Positions 1 to 11,958 of a DNA stretch of 64,000 nucleotides are shown piece after piece. The stretch is taken from positions 3,533,679 through 3,597,678 of the forward strand of contig NC_081338.1 in assembly GCF_022539665.2 (NCBI RefSeq), written 5' to 3'. The DNA is from Daphnia carinata. Taxonomy: Eukaryota; Arthropoda; Branchiopoda; Diplostraca; Daphniidae. The notes beneath the pieces were generated by a model. The model searched no databases and was not told the origin of the DNA. It saw only the letters and a program-made list of their open reading frames with translations. Within the stretch, counting starts at the first letter, position 1. Every line of letters begins with the position of its first letter. The position numbers and the translations under genes were made by a program.

Positions 1-1200
1 CCTGCTGACATCCGTGGAAAGCAACGTGCAATTTACATTGGGCGCCGTTTGCGCAGCGCGTCGGCACGTAAACGTAACCGATCGTATCCATACTGGACGC
101 TGATGGCGCTGAGATTTCAAAAAACTCCGATTGATCAAACTCGATCAAATTGGACAAAATAGCCTCGTTTCCTGAATAAGTATTCATTTAATCATGAGTC
201 TTCTTTATTAGCGTCTGTCTCTGTAAATTTACCTGAGGGTCTGGTTAGTCCACCGTAAAGGTAGTTGCTCATTTCGTATGCGCCGTTATAGCCACAGTTG
301 TTGATGTAACTGGCACTGTTGAGCTGATCGCAAGCCCCGCCATAGTTATCCGTTGGCTATAAGACAATGTGTTAGGCTACTGAATGTCGAACGAATTAAT
401 TCAACTGACGTGCATTTACCATGCAATGCTGGGCAGCGATGTCCGTCTTCTTGTAAACCTGCGAGTTGTATCGATTGTAGAAAGTTTCCACATTATTCGC
501 GGAGCCTTGAATTCAACCAATCGTATTAGGATGTTTATTTTACATGTAAGAGCAACAACAGAATAAAACTTACCTGGATTTACGACGGAATCTTCTGTAC
601 CGTGGAATATGAAAACACGATCGTTGACCAATCCATTAACAGAGTCGATGTTGGCGTATAAATCGTAGGTGGACACGCGGGCGTACAGATTGGCCATGAC
701 AACCAGGTTCGGGTAGAGCATGCAGTTGAGCGATTCAGCCACCAAACCGAGAGCACATCCGTAAGGTACTTTTGTATGCAAATGAACACGTAAATTTCAC
801 ATTCGAAATGAAATGATTAATTAGCTTTACCTCCCGCGAAAATGCCGACACCGTTGATACTCGACGAGTGGACCACATGAAATTGGGTGGCCATGACAGC
901 TCCCGAACTGATTCCCGATGTCGTGATCGATCCCGATTGAATATTATAAGTACCTAAAAATCAATATTTCATTACCCAAATAAATTTACAAAAGCATTTC
1001 TTTTGCGAGGAAGAAAAACTCGTATGTTTCTTTCTTCTCTTTTCCCATTTTCAGATACAAATAGAAAATTGAATTCAAATGATACCTAAGGGGCTGGCAG
1101 TCAAGGACGGCGGAGCAGCCAAAATAGCTGGGAGCAGGGCCATCACAAGACTCATCAGTCTTGCAGCAGCCGTCAAAGACAAAACGTGGCGTCGCGACAT
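1..1200 (-). CDS. PHB-depolymerase-like secreted esterase, copy A (3' end outside window)
   Basis: Alpha/beta-hydrolase of the poly(3-hydroxybutyrate) depolymerase family, probably a secreted or digestive ester hydrolase; the natural substrate in an animal is unknown. Exons read on the minus strand: 1200-1086, 953-831, 768-574, 505-420, 356-233 and 171-1; all joins keep phase. The start is the ATG at 1200, followed by a hydrophobic signal-peptide-like stretch ([15 protein letters not shown]). Catalytic features in order: lipase box GISSG, an Asp in HGTEDSVV, a His in AQHC, then an oxyanion HGC near the window edge. Having the oxyanion motif after the catalytic triad is the 'type B' order of this family. 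About 270 residues are visible and the end lies beyond base 1. It is a head-to-tail paralogue of the gene at 2143-3562 but has two extra introns (506-573 and 172-232). Confidence 0.85.
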
Positions 1201-2094
1201 TTTTTTCCCCCTCGTGAGTGTGTGTGTGAGTCTCTTTTGTGCACGGAGGGGGTAGTGTACCTTAGTGTTGCGCCAAGCCCTCTTCAATCAACGTCCGCTC
1301 AAAAAGACTTTTATTTTTCTTTTTATTTTCTATACAAGACTTGAATTACATATGCCTGTCTTATTTATATGCAGATCGTTCTTGAACATTCCAACGCATT
1401 TTATTCGTTTATCTCTCTCACCTCTCCGGTATAATCAGATGTGCTAGTGAAAATGATAAGTCATCCAACAAATACACAAACATTGGATGCATATAAAAAA
1501 AAAAAAAAGGCGGGGTTGTTGTTTTCCTTTTTCTTCGGTCAAAACGTAAATATAATAGCTCGCGTTCGCGGTCAACGGGTGTGGTACAAAATCCCGCTTC
1601 TCAGTTGAACAAACGTACTGTGACGCACAACGAAAATACCCGAGCCCGATTGTGCCCTTGTTTTTTTTTTTTTTTTTTTTTTGTATTCATCGTGCAAAAG
1701 GGTCCGGCTATATTTGACAATCTAATCCAGCTTCTTATCAACAAGCTTTACTGATAGCCCTTTTGGATAGTTTGGCGAAGGGCTGGTAGGAGGCTGCACG
1801 GTAACGCCCCTTTGGTGCTCTCGTTTTTTTTATTTATTAAACAAGATATGTATAAAGGAAAACATTCTTTTCCCCTTTGATGTAGTTTACCCTTGGGTTT
1901 TCTTTGCTATCATTTCACATTTGTGTCATGACGTCTACTCACGATCGCTTGCACGATTGTCGTTTCAACAGCAGCCGAATATTGTCGTTCAAACGTGCAC
2001 GAGAAATGGGTGTGGCTGTATGGTTTTATAGATTGCGCTTGGATCTTCTTCTCTATTTTAATTGTATATAATGAAAGTAGAGAACGATGCGATG

Positions 2095-2100
2095 TTTATT
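2095..2100 (-). terminator. Polyadenylation signal AATAAA of esterase copy B
   Basis: AATAAA on the minus strand, about 45 bases past the stop codon of the 330-aa esterase. Confidence 0.5.
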
Positions 2101-2142
2101 ATTATGTCATTGGTTAAACAAGATTTAAACGAAATTTGCTTT

Positions 2143-3562
2143 TTAGAGGCCCAGCCTTTTGCACATTTGATAGATGGCGTCCATTTGGACTCCCGATTTG
2201 AGGTCGTAGTCGTTACCAGCATATCTGTTTGCAAAGTTATTATGAAAAATGATTGTTACCCGCAAGCTTCTAGATGTTGAACAAGCAAAAGAGATATCCA
2301 CTTACCCCCACCAATCGAAACATGCATTGGGATTGCTCAATGGCGTCTTCACGACTTGCGGGAACAAAAGGATAATTCCATTGCTTTCGGCTACTTCCAA
2401 ATAGCCAGCGTTCTTCACGAACACATCTCCGATATCTTGGCTGTTTTCAAACAACAACGATAAGGAAAAAAAAAATATTCAACGGAAATCCTTGAATATG
2501 CGTGGAAGAAACCAACCATACCCCCACGCTTCGTTCACTTATCGATTTAAATTTAAAAGTATAACCTGCTTTGTAAGCATCCGTGGAGGACGACATGGAG
2601 TTTACAATAGCGCGTCGGGTCTTTGCATTCGGTTGGAATGTAAATGTAACCAACGGAATCCATGGAATAGCTTTCCGGCCTTCCGCCGAAGAATTCCGCT
2701 TGATCGAATTGGAACAAGTTGGATTCTGGAATGGCAGTCGAGCCGGGCAACAGCGATCCGCCGTAGAGATGAGTCAACGCTAAGAAGGCTCCTTGATAAT
2801 CGCAGTCGTTGATGTAATTGGCTGTGTTCTGCCTGTTGCATTCTCCGCCGAAATTATCGGTCGGCTTTTAGCGCATCATTTTTTCAACACAAAATTTAAT
2901 TTTAATTTTCTTTTTCTTCTGCATGTTAATAAATACCTGGCAATGCTCAGCGGCAATGGTGAACTCCGTTGCAATGTCCGAGGCAGAAAGATAGTTTTGA
3001 TAATATTCAACGATCTGATCGCCGTTCCGATTGTTCACGGTGGAATCTCTGGTACCGTGAAAGACGTAGACACGATCGCCGGACATGTTTGAAGTCGGGT
3101 CGATCGTGCCGTCTTGAGCGTACCCATCTGTACGACTGATCAGCGTCGGCACAGACGTCAAAAACGGAGAGCTCATGCAATTGAGAGCTCCGGCCAACGA
3201 ACCCTTGGCACATCCGTACGGGACTTGATTTGTGCAATTAGATACAATTATTTTGTTAATTCATTTTCATACAGCCATTGAGGTCTAACTTACTTCCAGC
3301 GAAAATACCGACGCCATTAACATCCGCCGAATAGGCGACGTGAAACTGACTGGCCATCGCTCCTCCGGCCGAAATACCCGACACGGTTAGCGATCCAGGT
3401 TCGATGGCGTAAGGTTCTAATGAAACCCATCCAATAGAAAAATAAATAAAATTTGGTTATTAAAAAAGAGATATTTAATGTTGAAGTTTTCTTACGCAAC
3501 GTGATGATTTGACCCAGGCTTAGCTGGGCCAGAACAACAACAATCATCGCCGACTTCAGCAT
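2143..3562 (-). CDS. PHB-depolymerase-like secreted esterase, copy B (complete)
   Basis: Complete paralogue of the neighbouring esterase, predicted at 330 aa. Minus-strand exons: 3562-3496, 3416-3294, 3223-2937, 2864-2566, 2440-2306 and 2224-2143, in phase throughout, with stop TAA at 2143-2145. The N-terminus [18 protein letters not shown] is a good signal peptide, so the product is likely secreted. Visible motifs: lipase box GISAGG, Asp in HGTRDSTV, His in AEHC directly before PTDNFGG, oxyanion HGC, and a C-terminal DWWGYAGNDY block. This is the lipase box-Asp-His-oxyanion order (type B) of extracellular PHB depolymerases. It is fused across two positions where copy A has introns. The family assignment is firm; activity on polyhydroxybutyrate in an animal is not shown and another polyester or ester substrate is possible. 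Confidence 0.88.
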
Positions 3563-5969
3563 ATTTTTTTGTAGTTGAACAGATGCGACTCGGATGACTA
3601 GGTGTGAAGCAACAACTGCCAACGAACAGCGTGACACTGCTAAATATAATGGAAAGTAATAAAAAAAAAGATTAGTAGCGATTATTATCTAGCGCCAAAA
3701 TGGTTTGATCGATGTTGGGTGATTAGATAACTACGTGTTTGTCGTGTCAAATGGCTACTGACCTTCGTATCGTCCACTAACTGCAAAATGCGCAGTTTTT
3801 CACGACACACGCGGATACTACCTTTTCCCCCTTCTGGAACAATTCGAACATTTCCGCATTTTATTTTTTCTTGATGTGTGTGTGTATTCCGAAAATAGGC
3901 ATGATACGATAGCTTCCATAGGCGCAGTGATTTTAGCCTTGAACTGCTAGCTTCGTGATGAGATCGTTTGCGTGTAGACGTGCACTGGGGATGAAATGAG
4001 ACGATTTACATACCAAATTCTGCCTATTGCGCACATCAAAAACAAAAACGGACGCGATCGCCGCGTTTTTATAGCTCAGTCGTTAATGCAATGAGGAAGG
4101 GAAAAATGAAAATGATTGCACACGACAGCACAAACAACCAGGGAGAGTCAAGGCATTTTCCTCCCTGTGTTACCTGTTGGTATTTCAACAATCGGGTGTG
4201 GTCAGGAACCAAACTGTGCAGGCTGATAGTGCCAAAAAAAAAAGCCGCTTTTCTATAACCTTGACATCATCCAAGTTCTTATTTTTTTAATTACTATTGT
4301 TTGAAATTGCTATGGAGGAGCTTCTTGTGGAAATTATAATTTAGAGCTTTTGAATATTTTCCATCTTTAAAAAGAAAACAAAACAATTATAGCAATCCAG
4401 TTCAATGACAAGCAACTAGCCGGACAAAAAAAAAAAAAACTTTATGCTATCGTTTGTTGGGATCGAACACCTGTTGAGAGACACTTGTTTCGGAGTGTTC
4501 GGCGCGGAAATGTGCGCGCTGTGTGCGCGATCACGAACGCCCTGATTCAAATGGGTCAATGTTAATATCGCGATTGTTCCGCACCACACGAAGAGACTTG
4601 TAGAATCATTTTTCTATAAGGATGTTTGTTTCACGCTTTATTCCAACACATGGGATTGGGTGTGGTCCATTGGCTAGAGACCTGGAACGCAGAACAACAA
4701 CAACAAAAATTTGTTTAACTGTCTGGGTTTCGAAAAATTGAGGCAACGCCATCGTCCCGAACGCGTTTCTCTGATCCACCGCAAAACAGACATTGCCCCA
4801 GCGCTGTATAGCGACACTTGTGCGCCCGCAGCGTGATGCTGCATCGCCCATTTCGTGACTGCCAAACAGCCAACTAACCTTCGGTTGACACCGGTCCCAA
4901 GTTAGCCATGAACGGATCGAGAACTCTAATTGATTACGCTGACGCTTTATACGGGCGCTTTGAAAAATAGACTTCTTTTTTTCAAATGCAAAAAAAGGAG
5001 AGCCAAAATTTATAGAGAAAAAAAAAGGCACAGTTATCGCTAGAACATCAAGATTTCATTTATAATGGCATTCCAATTTGAAAACGGATGTTAGCAAAGT
5101 ATAAAAATTCCCCTGGAAACCGGTAGCTTGCTGATTATTACAATCATATCAAGGACATAAAAATATGAATATTCTTTTGCCAAAAAATAAAAAATAAAAA
5201 AATCCCTTTTCCCTAATATGATATTTTGAATAGTCTCGTTGCGCAACAGATAGACTCTCTGAACCTCATTTCAATTTTAAAAAGGCACTTTTTTCTATTT
5301 TTTTTAAAGAAACAACAACTAAAAAAATCAATTAATTCGATCTGATGTGGCTTTATTGTTGACACTGACCGAGACAGCGTTTAATCACGCTCTAAAAAAG
5401 GTATTAAGCCAATGCGCTTACAGACGACCGAAATCGGGCAAGCAAAGGGAGGGGGGGGGGAAGGCAATAGTGCTGCCCGATCGATAATGGAATCGCTGCT
5501 CCTGCATGGCTAATGAGCCCATTGACATAATCACATTTAATAGGATGCGCATATCATTTGTACGCGTTCAAAAAGAAGAAAAAAAAAATCCCGAACTAAA
5601 TTGAAATTTAATAGATGCATTGTTTTGATTTTTTTGGAAGATCCCCCCTCGTATCGTGCGGCTTAGACACGATTGCTGTAGGTTGTGCTGGATTGTGCAG
5701 CAACTAGGTGGGAGGAGTCCCACGCTCGCAATCGTTCCGGGATGAAAGAATGAACAAAACAAAATAAAATGTTATTTTTGCGGTGGTAGAGAGTGGAGTG
5801 TGTGTGTGTGTGTGTGTGTGTGTGTAGTAGTAGCCAAACAAGGTCCTCGTCGCTCACGCTCACACTCTACGCACGCTCCAGAAGTAATGTATAGAAGAAA
5901 GGCGTTCAGTCAAAAGCTCAATCAGTCGAGTATCCCTCATCGAGCGACCCGGATCTCGTTGCGAGAGTC
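3563..5969. other. Intergenic region between esterase B and spätzle
   Basis: No convincing gene. It contains the upstream region of the esterase pair, short A/T runs, a G run near 5451-5460 and a TG microsatellite at about 5798-5824. The longest open frame (4606-5031, minus) has no recognisable domain and I treat it as chance. In the spätzle frame the last upstream stop (TAG, about 5892) leaves only 25 codons before the first ATG. Confidence 0.6.
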
Positions 5970-8900
5970 ATGTCGCTCTTGTTCAACGATCCGCTGGCTT
6001 TCCTTCCAGCCAGCGAATCGCCAGGTGGTGCCAATAGCAACGGATTACGGATGCTTTTTCACAATTGGAATCAGACACAAAGCGCGGGCGGCACGTTCAA
6101 CCATCAGCCTCAAGAGAATGTTATCCAGCAGCAGCGGCAGCTGGATCAACTGGGAGAAATCAAGGCGCGGATGGAACAAATGCAGCAGACAGGACCGGTG
6201 GTGGCCAGTGCTGACAGATCGATTCATGCGAGGCGGATCAAACAGCCACAGGATTCCAGTCAGTTGCTGGAACCGATTCCGGTGATGGATCTAGACCACC
6301 CGCTCAACAGTTGGATGCTGCCCAACAGGAATAGCCAACATCTCGGCCCGTTGGCCACCAACAACAACAGCGATTGGCCAATCTTGCCCAAATTCACCGT
6401 GTCGGCTCTCAGCAACGGCACCCTCGTTCAAATACCTGTAAGTCCGCCATCTAGTGCCATTCTTCATATCGTTAAAGAAATTCTTCTTCAACAGGTTAGG
6501 CTTTTAATAATATACTAAACAAATAGTTCACATTCATGTCGAATAGTTTAAATACTGGGTCAAGAAAAAAAAATGAAAGGTGAAGAAACATAGTTAAGAA
6601 TCTCTCTCTTTCACTCGGAAGGGCGGCGCATATCACGAGCGTCGTTTACACGTCGGAATTGTTTGGCTGAAGAGCTCCTGGAGCTATACACAAAAGCTTG
6701 TACGCTTTTTTTGCTACTACATACTGTATAGTACCTGGCCAGCCGTTCTACCATCACTGCCTTCTTCAACTCTTCAAGGGCGACAGCTCTGCAGTTACAG
6801 TCGGCATCTTGTGAGAGACAGACATCTGTGCCGTCGTGGCCTCTTCAAGGCTACTATCGTTACCAGATAAATAGACGCTCCCGTGAGTGTGTACCTGCCG
6901 TGTTTTGTTTTGCTTTTTTTTTTTTTGTTTAAAGACGGGAAAAAAGGAGGCTGTTTGTTGTGTGTGTGCGCGTGCGAAGCGATAGTCAGAAAAGAGAGAG
7001 AGAGAGAGAGGATTCGGTTTTTCCCAGTTTGTGCGTGTATTTCCGTGATCGATTCCGTCACCTGTTTTGAATTTCAAAAAGTGCGCGCGATCTTTCTTTT
7101 TTTTTGTTTTTGTTTTGTTTTTTTTTTTTCTCCTTTTTTTCCCCCAAATCCATTGTAAATATAGCCATGATTCGGCAACACTACGTCATCTCTCGTCTCC
7201 TGGTATCTATAGATAATGTCATTCTCATTTTATAAATTTGCCCCTTTATTTTTTTTAATAGTTTGATTGTGTTATCTCCTACCTTTTTTTCTTTTCATTT
7301 AATTTTATAAAGGCGCCTTCCTCTTCTTATTTTTTTTTACCACTTAAAAGAGTTCGTCTACACTGAGTAGCTGGAGGGGTCCTGCCCCTTCTCTTTTTCT
7401 TCTTCCCTTTTTTTTTTATAGATGTTTCAAAAGAAATAAAGAACTTTATCAGTTTTCTTTATAATATAATGGTCGGCATCTTTTCTTTATTTTAATTTTT
7501 TCTTTTGCTTGACTAAAACGTTTCCGAAAATCAATAGAATAATAGAACAGACACTCTCGGGGCTCTCAGCATCTTGGATTCCCCATTTTTATCTAACCTT
7601 AAATTCTTTATTTTCCTATGTTTTTATCTCTTTCGTATACTTCAAGGGCAGACTTCCTCATTTTTCATCCGCTTCTCTTGTCTCTCTCTCTCTTTTTCTT
7701 CTTCACCTTCTTGTCTGCTGATTTTCTTGCATTTACATGTTGAAATGTTCACGTCTTTTAAGACGGGCTTCGTATTGTGCTTTTTTTTTTCTGGTCGCTT
7801 GATTTCGTTCTTAACAGTTCCTATTCAATTTGGCAGATTCTATGGACGGCCATGTCGATGGCCATGGGCCTGGAAATACGTGGCGACATCATCCGCGGAT
7901 TGCCCTGCATCAAGCGGCTCAACCAACTCTTTTGCCCAACAGCAGGCAATCGTTATCCAGGGTAATAAATGAACTCATTTCTATATAGTTGTAATCTTTG
8001 TTATAGTTCGCTAGATAATTTACGGTTTGCTGCTTTTAGAGGGGGAAAAAAAATCAGTCCTTTTAAAGACGGGAAATAAAACGAAAAAAATCGTTTGGCT
8101 ATCCGCGAAAACGAGCGTTTGTAGTGGCCTTTTAGTTGAATAATAGGCAACATGTGTGTCAAGGACCGAAAGAGTCTGAGGAGCTAACGCGCTATATTGA
8201 TTATTTTTGAATGATGATTTTTACAGTATTTGTTTAGATAGCGTACCTGTTTTAGTGTGTGTACATTAATTTCTTTTTCTTCGTCGCCAATGTTATGCAA
8301 AATAGCTATACATGTCGGATTGCCTTACACGTATTCACGAGAAAAGAAACTTTCACCCGCCCTGCGGACATCGCTCAGCTGTTGTTTCATTGCATAGCTT
8401 TTCTAATTCTTTATGTTTTATAATACCCACCTCTCTTTTTTTTAAATATTTTATTTTTGAAATTCTTCGTTTTTATTATTCGCCACTCCGTTTTCTTCTC
8501 GCTTCTTCATTTTTTCTTGTTCGTTTATAGCGAATTCAATTAATTCGGGAAACGCGGTACTCCTTGTGTTTTTTTTTCCTCCCGTAGACGGAGGAAAAGC
8601 AAGAAATACGTCAAGTCGTGATTGCTTTGTAATCATTGTTTCAGTTCCCAAGGTCTTTCCAATTTTGCTCTGCCTCCACTCAGATAGTGAATGTCTTCCC
8701 CTATTTTCTTTTTGGCTATTTGATACAATAAAACGTCAATTAAGTCTAGAATGTAAGAAACACAACAACAACAGCTGTGAACCGATAGAAGCTTTTGTTT
8801 AGGAGATAAACGTCCCTTAATAGGATGGCCGGTTCACCAAGTACGCAACAACATTGCATTCGTGAGGTTCACGTCCTCTCAGAGTTCATTTTTCATGCCA

Positions 8901-9763
8901 ATCTCTGTCATCGTCTCCTTTTAATTCATAGTCACAACAAGGGAGGCCATTGTTTTGTTTTTTTTCATGGCTGCAATTGACGACCATTTTGAATACGTTT
9001 TAGGGATCCAATCGAAAAATTTATCGACGAAAACAAAGCGCTCATAAGGCGAATGTACGGCGAATTTCAAACACCGGCGCCGACGAGTACCAACGGCGGA
9101 GCGGCTGCAAGTAATCGACGCTCCGTTAGACATTCGACGTCACCAGACAAAGGATCAGCCAATAGCGATTGGCACTTTCGAGATTCCGAGCTCTTCGCCG
9201 AAGACTTGGAAGCCGATGGAAGCAGCATCTTTGGCGGAGGGTTCCTAGCTGACGGACAAAATAGGACCCGGCGCCAGACGAATAATCGGAACACCAATAA
9301 AGAAAAAGATAACAAGTATGCAATTTTTACAAATTCGAATTCAGGCCAAGGCTAATCTTTTCATTTTTGTTTTCCTTTAAATACACGTAGATCGGATGCT
9401 TGCGAGTCGACGGTAGAAGTGGTAACTCCTTATTGGGCCGCTAATAGTTCGGGCAAAATACGGGCCATTGTTAATACTCAGCATTTTGAACAGGCCGTCC
9501 ACCAAGAAGTTTGCTCGTAAGTTCTTTTTTCCCCTTACGTTATATAAAGTAATGATAAAATCCTAATGAATATTTTGGATGATCTTGATGGTAAAAATTA
9601 AAGAAAACCTCGAACTGGTCGTTGTAATGGCGACTGCAGTTGCGAACAAAAATATAAATGGCACAGGCTTTTGGCTTATGATCCGGATAATGACTGTAAA
9701 GGAATTTTCATGGACTGGTTCCTCTTTCCCTCGTGTTGTGTCTGCCGATGCGCACCGCTATAG
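5970..9763 (+). CDS. spz: Spätzle-family Toll ligand precursor (spätzle 3/4-like)
   Basis: Secreted cystine-knot cytokine precursor of the Toll/neurotrophin-like family, predicted at 396 aa. Exons 5970-6437, 7837-7961, 9004-9315, 9391-9516 and 9604-9763 join in phase. Exon 1 encodes a low-complexity pro-region; exon 2 carries a pro-domain motif with [19 protein letters not shown]; exon 3 ends the pro-region with a furin-like RTRR site at 9263-9274. The C-terminal knot (exons 4-5) contains 10 cysteines and the hallmark blocks [38 protein letters not shown] and [11 protein letters not shown]. The first ATG gives [15 protein letters not shown], which is not a signal peptide, so an upstream signal-peptide exon may be missing from this model. 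The family is certain; choosing between the Spz3 and Spz4 subgroups from memory is not. Confidence 0.92.
6438..9003 (+). other. Long introns 1 and 2 of the spätzle gene
   Basis: Introns 6438-7836 and 7962-9003, separated by the 125-base exon 2. They are T-rich with short homopolymers and (GA)n/(CT)n tracts (about 6990-7010 and 7681-7693). I see no additional exon that continues the phase. Confidence 0.6.
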
Positions 9764-10696
9764 AAAAAGGCAAACAACAATGTCTCGCCTCGCTAATTTA
9801 CAAATCATTGTTTTTGAATGAGATATTGAGAATGACTGGATCTTATCATGGTATCAAGGTTGTGACGTTCATTGTCACAGCCCAAAACACACTGTAGACC
9901 TCGTTCTTTTGTTTAAATTTTTGGCTTTTTCCCTCCAACGTATCTACGACCATCATGCGATCGAATTAAAACAATTGCAAAGCGCCTGACTGCAGGTGAT
10001 TGTGTACCTCCGCACCCATGTTTGTTGCTGCTATACATCGACATTTTGCCACTGCGTTCACTCTTTAGAATGTATGATATTTCTCTTGTTTTTTTTTTTT
10101 GTGTTTCAAATGTGTCTGGTGTTGGGGTTGGCATTTTATTTTATTTTTGGGTTTTCTATTTTGAATTTTATGTGACGCACGTTTAATGTTGACATTGTTT
10201 TTTGTGTTTTAGAATGAAAAATACCTGTTCAAATATTTTGTTGCTCTAGTATAGCGTATTAATGTAATATTTAGAACGTATGAAAGCAGTACACTATACA
10301 CTAGAACGGATTGTTTTACATTGGCATCTCAAGGACGAACGTGTAAAAAGCTGTGTCATTTGTGAAAGAAGTTTGCAATGCTGTAAATATCTCTGGACAT
10401 TGACGCGACGTCTCGTAATTCGTGACCATATTCGATTCAGAATTTATTTTAAGAGTGGGGCGCCCATTAAAAGTCAGACCATGTTCGACGACCATCAAAT
10501 TTGCTCTGGACAATTGCCAACGAAAAACTGAAGCCGATATCACAAGTACCATAAAATGTATTACGATAAAAAATCTCAATGTGAACGTAATATAGATAAA
10601 AGCTCTGTGTGGAATGAAGCTACTGTACACATATCTTCAAGTAAAACATGGCAGCATTGGTTATACTGAACAGAAATCAGCAAAGTGAGAAGAAAA
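9764..10696. other. Convergent intergenic gap (3' side of spätzle and of the coiled-coil gene)
   Basis: The stop codons of the two flanking genes face each other across about 930 bases. It probably holds both 3' UTRs. No RNA gene or supported open frame is seen. Confidence 0.55.
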
Positions 10697-11480
10697 TCAA
10701 GGTCCGCTTTGGATATAGTCGTTGACCGAGTAAGCCCGAGGTCTTAAAGGTCTTAAGTAAGCAACTGATGGTGAGCCCAAGGGCTCTTCTTCAATCTTCG
10801 ACATTTTCTGGTTACTTGCTTGATTCATTCTATCAATAAAAACCTGGTTGGTTCTCAGCACCCTCAAATTTTCTAGCCGATTTCGGACGATTCGCAGCCG
10901 TTCCTCTAGTTCCATTTCCTCTGACTCAAGCAAAGTTATTCTTTCAGCTAATGGGGTGACAGATTGACATCTCCTTACAGGAATCCGCGACTGTTGCGTT
11001 GGCTACAAAGTACAGCGTGAGATAGTGGATTTCAATAAAAGAAACAATACAACTAAACTGTCCACCTTTTTAGTAGAATATGAATATGGTGATGGTCTGA
11101 AGATAAGTTTTTTGTTGTTGCTGACAGGTTTCACTGCTTTTGGTGTCCTGGTTGATTTAGAAGGTTTGTTATCTTGCTTGCCAAAATTTGGGCTGCTAGA
11201 TGGTTTGTTATCCTGGTTTTGCTCCCACTTCTTTGGACAGACAGACCTTACCAAGTTACAGCTGTGTTGCTTCCCTTGGTTGCTTTTAGGGCTACAGCGA
11301 TGCTGCATAAAAGCCATACCTAGGTAACAAATCTCATTATTGGTAAGTGGCCCACAGACATAGACTATAGAATTTATTAGTACCTTTTCTGATTAAACTA
11401 AGAGCCCTTGGGATCTGAGATGGTTGACTCTTTCCTGTTTCTACACAGGGTTGGTTTTTTGCTGATGTTTTCGATTCCAT
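10697..11480 (-). CDS. Unrecognised small coiled-coil protein
   Basis: I do not recognise this protein. Three minus-strand exons (11480-11384, 11319-11066 and 11002-10697) join in phase to give 218 aa. The first exon starts with ATG at 11480 (MESKTSAKNQPC). The middle exon is basic and rich in Ser, Lys, Asn and Pro, likely disordered. The third exon has a strongly charged heptad-like stretch (LLESEEMELEERLRIVRNRL, about residues 137-156) predicted to form a coiled coil, followed by a conserved-looking tail with RPRAYSVNDYIQSGP. No signal peptide or membrane segment is visible. It is divergent from Git, with 478 bases between start codons, so the two may share a promoter region. The splice-phase agreement supports a real gene; function is unknown. 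Confidence 0.65.
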
Positions 11481-11958
11481 ATTTTACAGAAAATGAAATG
11501 AAGCAGGTGATGCTAAACTAACTATGGCATGAGACACACAATAATTTATGATTATTTGGTAAAATTCTGAATGATTTGTAAAAAAAAAAAAAATGCGATA
11601 AAATATTCGACACATGCTTACCTTCTGGTGTCTTCGGATAGTGTGCCGAAAATGTTACGTGTTTGGATCAAAATGTTAACTTAGTCGCACTAGTTATTTG
11701 AAATGACAGCAAAGATTTCTTCTGCTTTTAAAACAAGAATTTAAATTTAAAGCAGAATGCGAAATAATCGATTAATTCCAGTCTTTTCCATTATCGATAT
11801 CCCGGCAATTTATGATCGATCTTTGACAGAGGCTGTCAAAAAAGAAGGGTTCTATTTTTTTTTGTGAAAGCAAGAAGCAGAGCAGTTGAATGATTTTATC
11901 AAAAACACGCCCTAAATGACAGACTGTGTGGCTCGTATTTTTCTGTGATACTTTAATT
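11481..11958. promoter_or_regulatory. Shared divergent promoter region (coiled-coil gene / Git)
   Basis: 478 bases separate the two divergent start codons. The stretch is AT-rich and has no obvious TATA box next to either start. A bidirectional promoter is inferred from geometry only. Confidence 0.4.

Noticed and set aside
4606..5031. 141-codon frame on the minus strand upstream of spätzle
   Set aside because: Low-complexity ends, no recognisable motif and no supporting signals.
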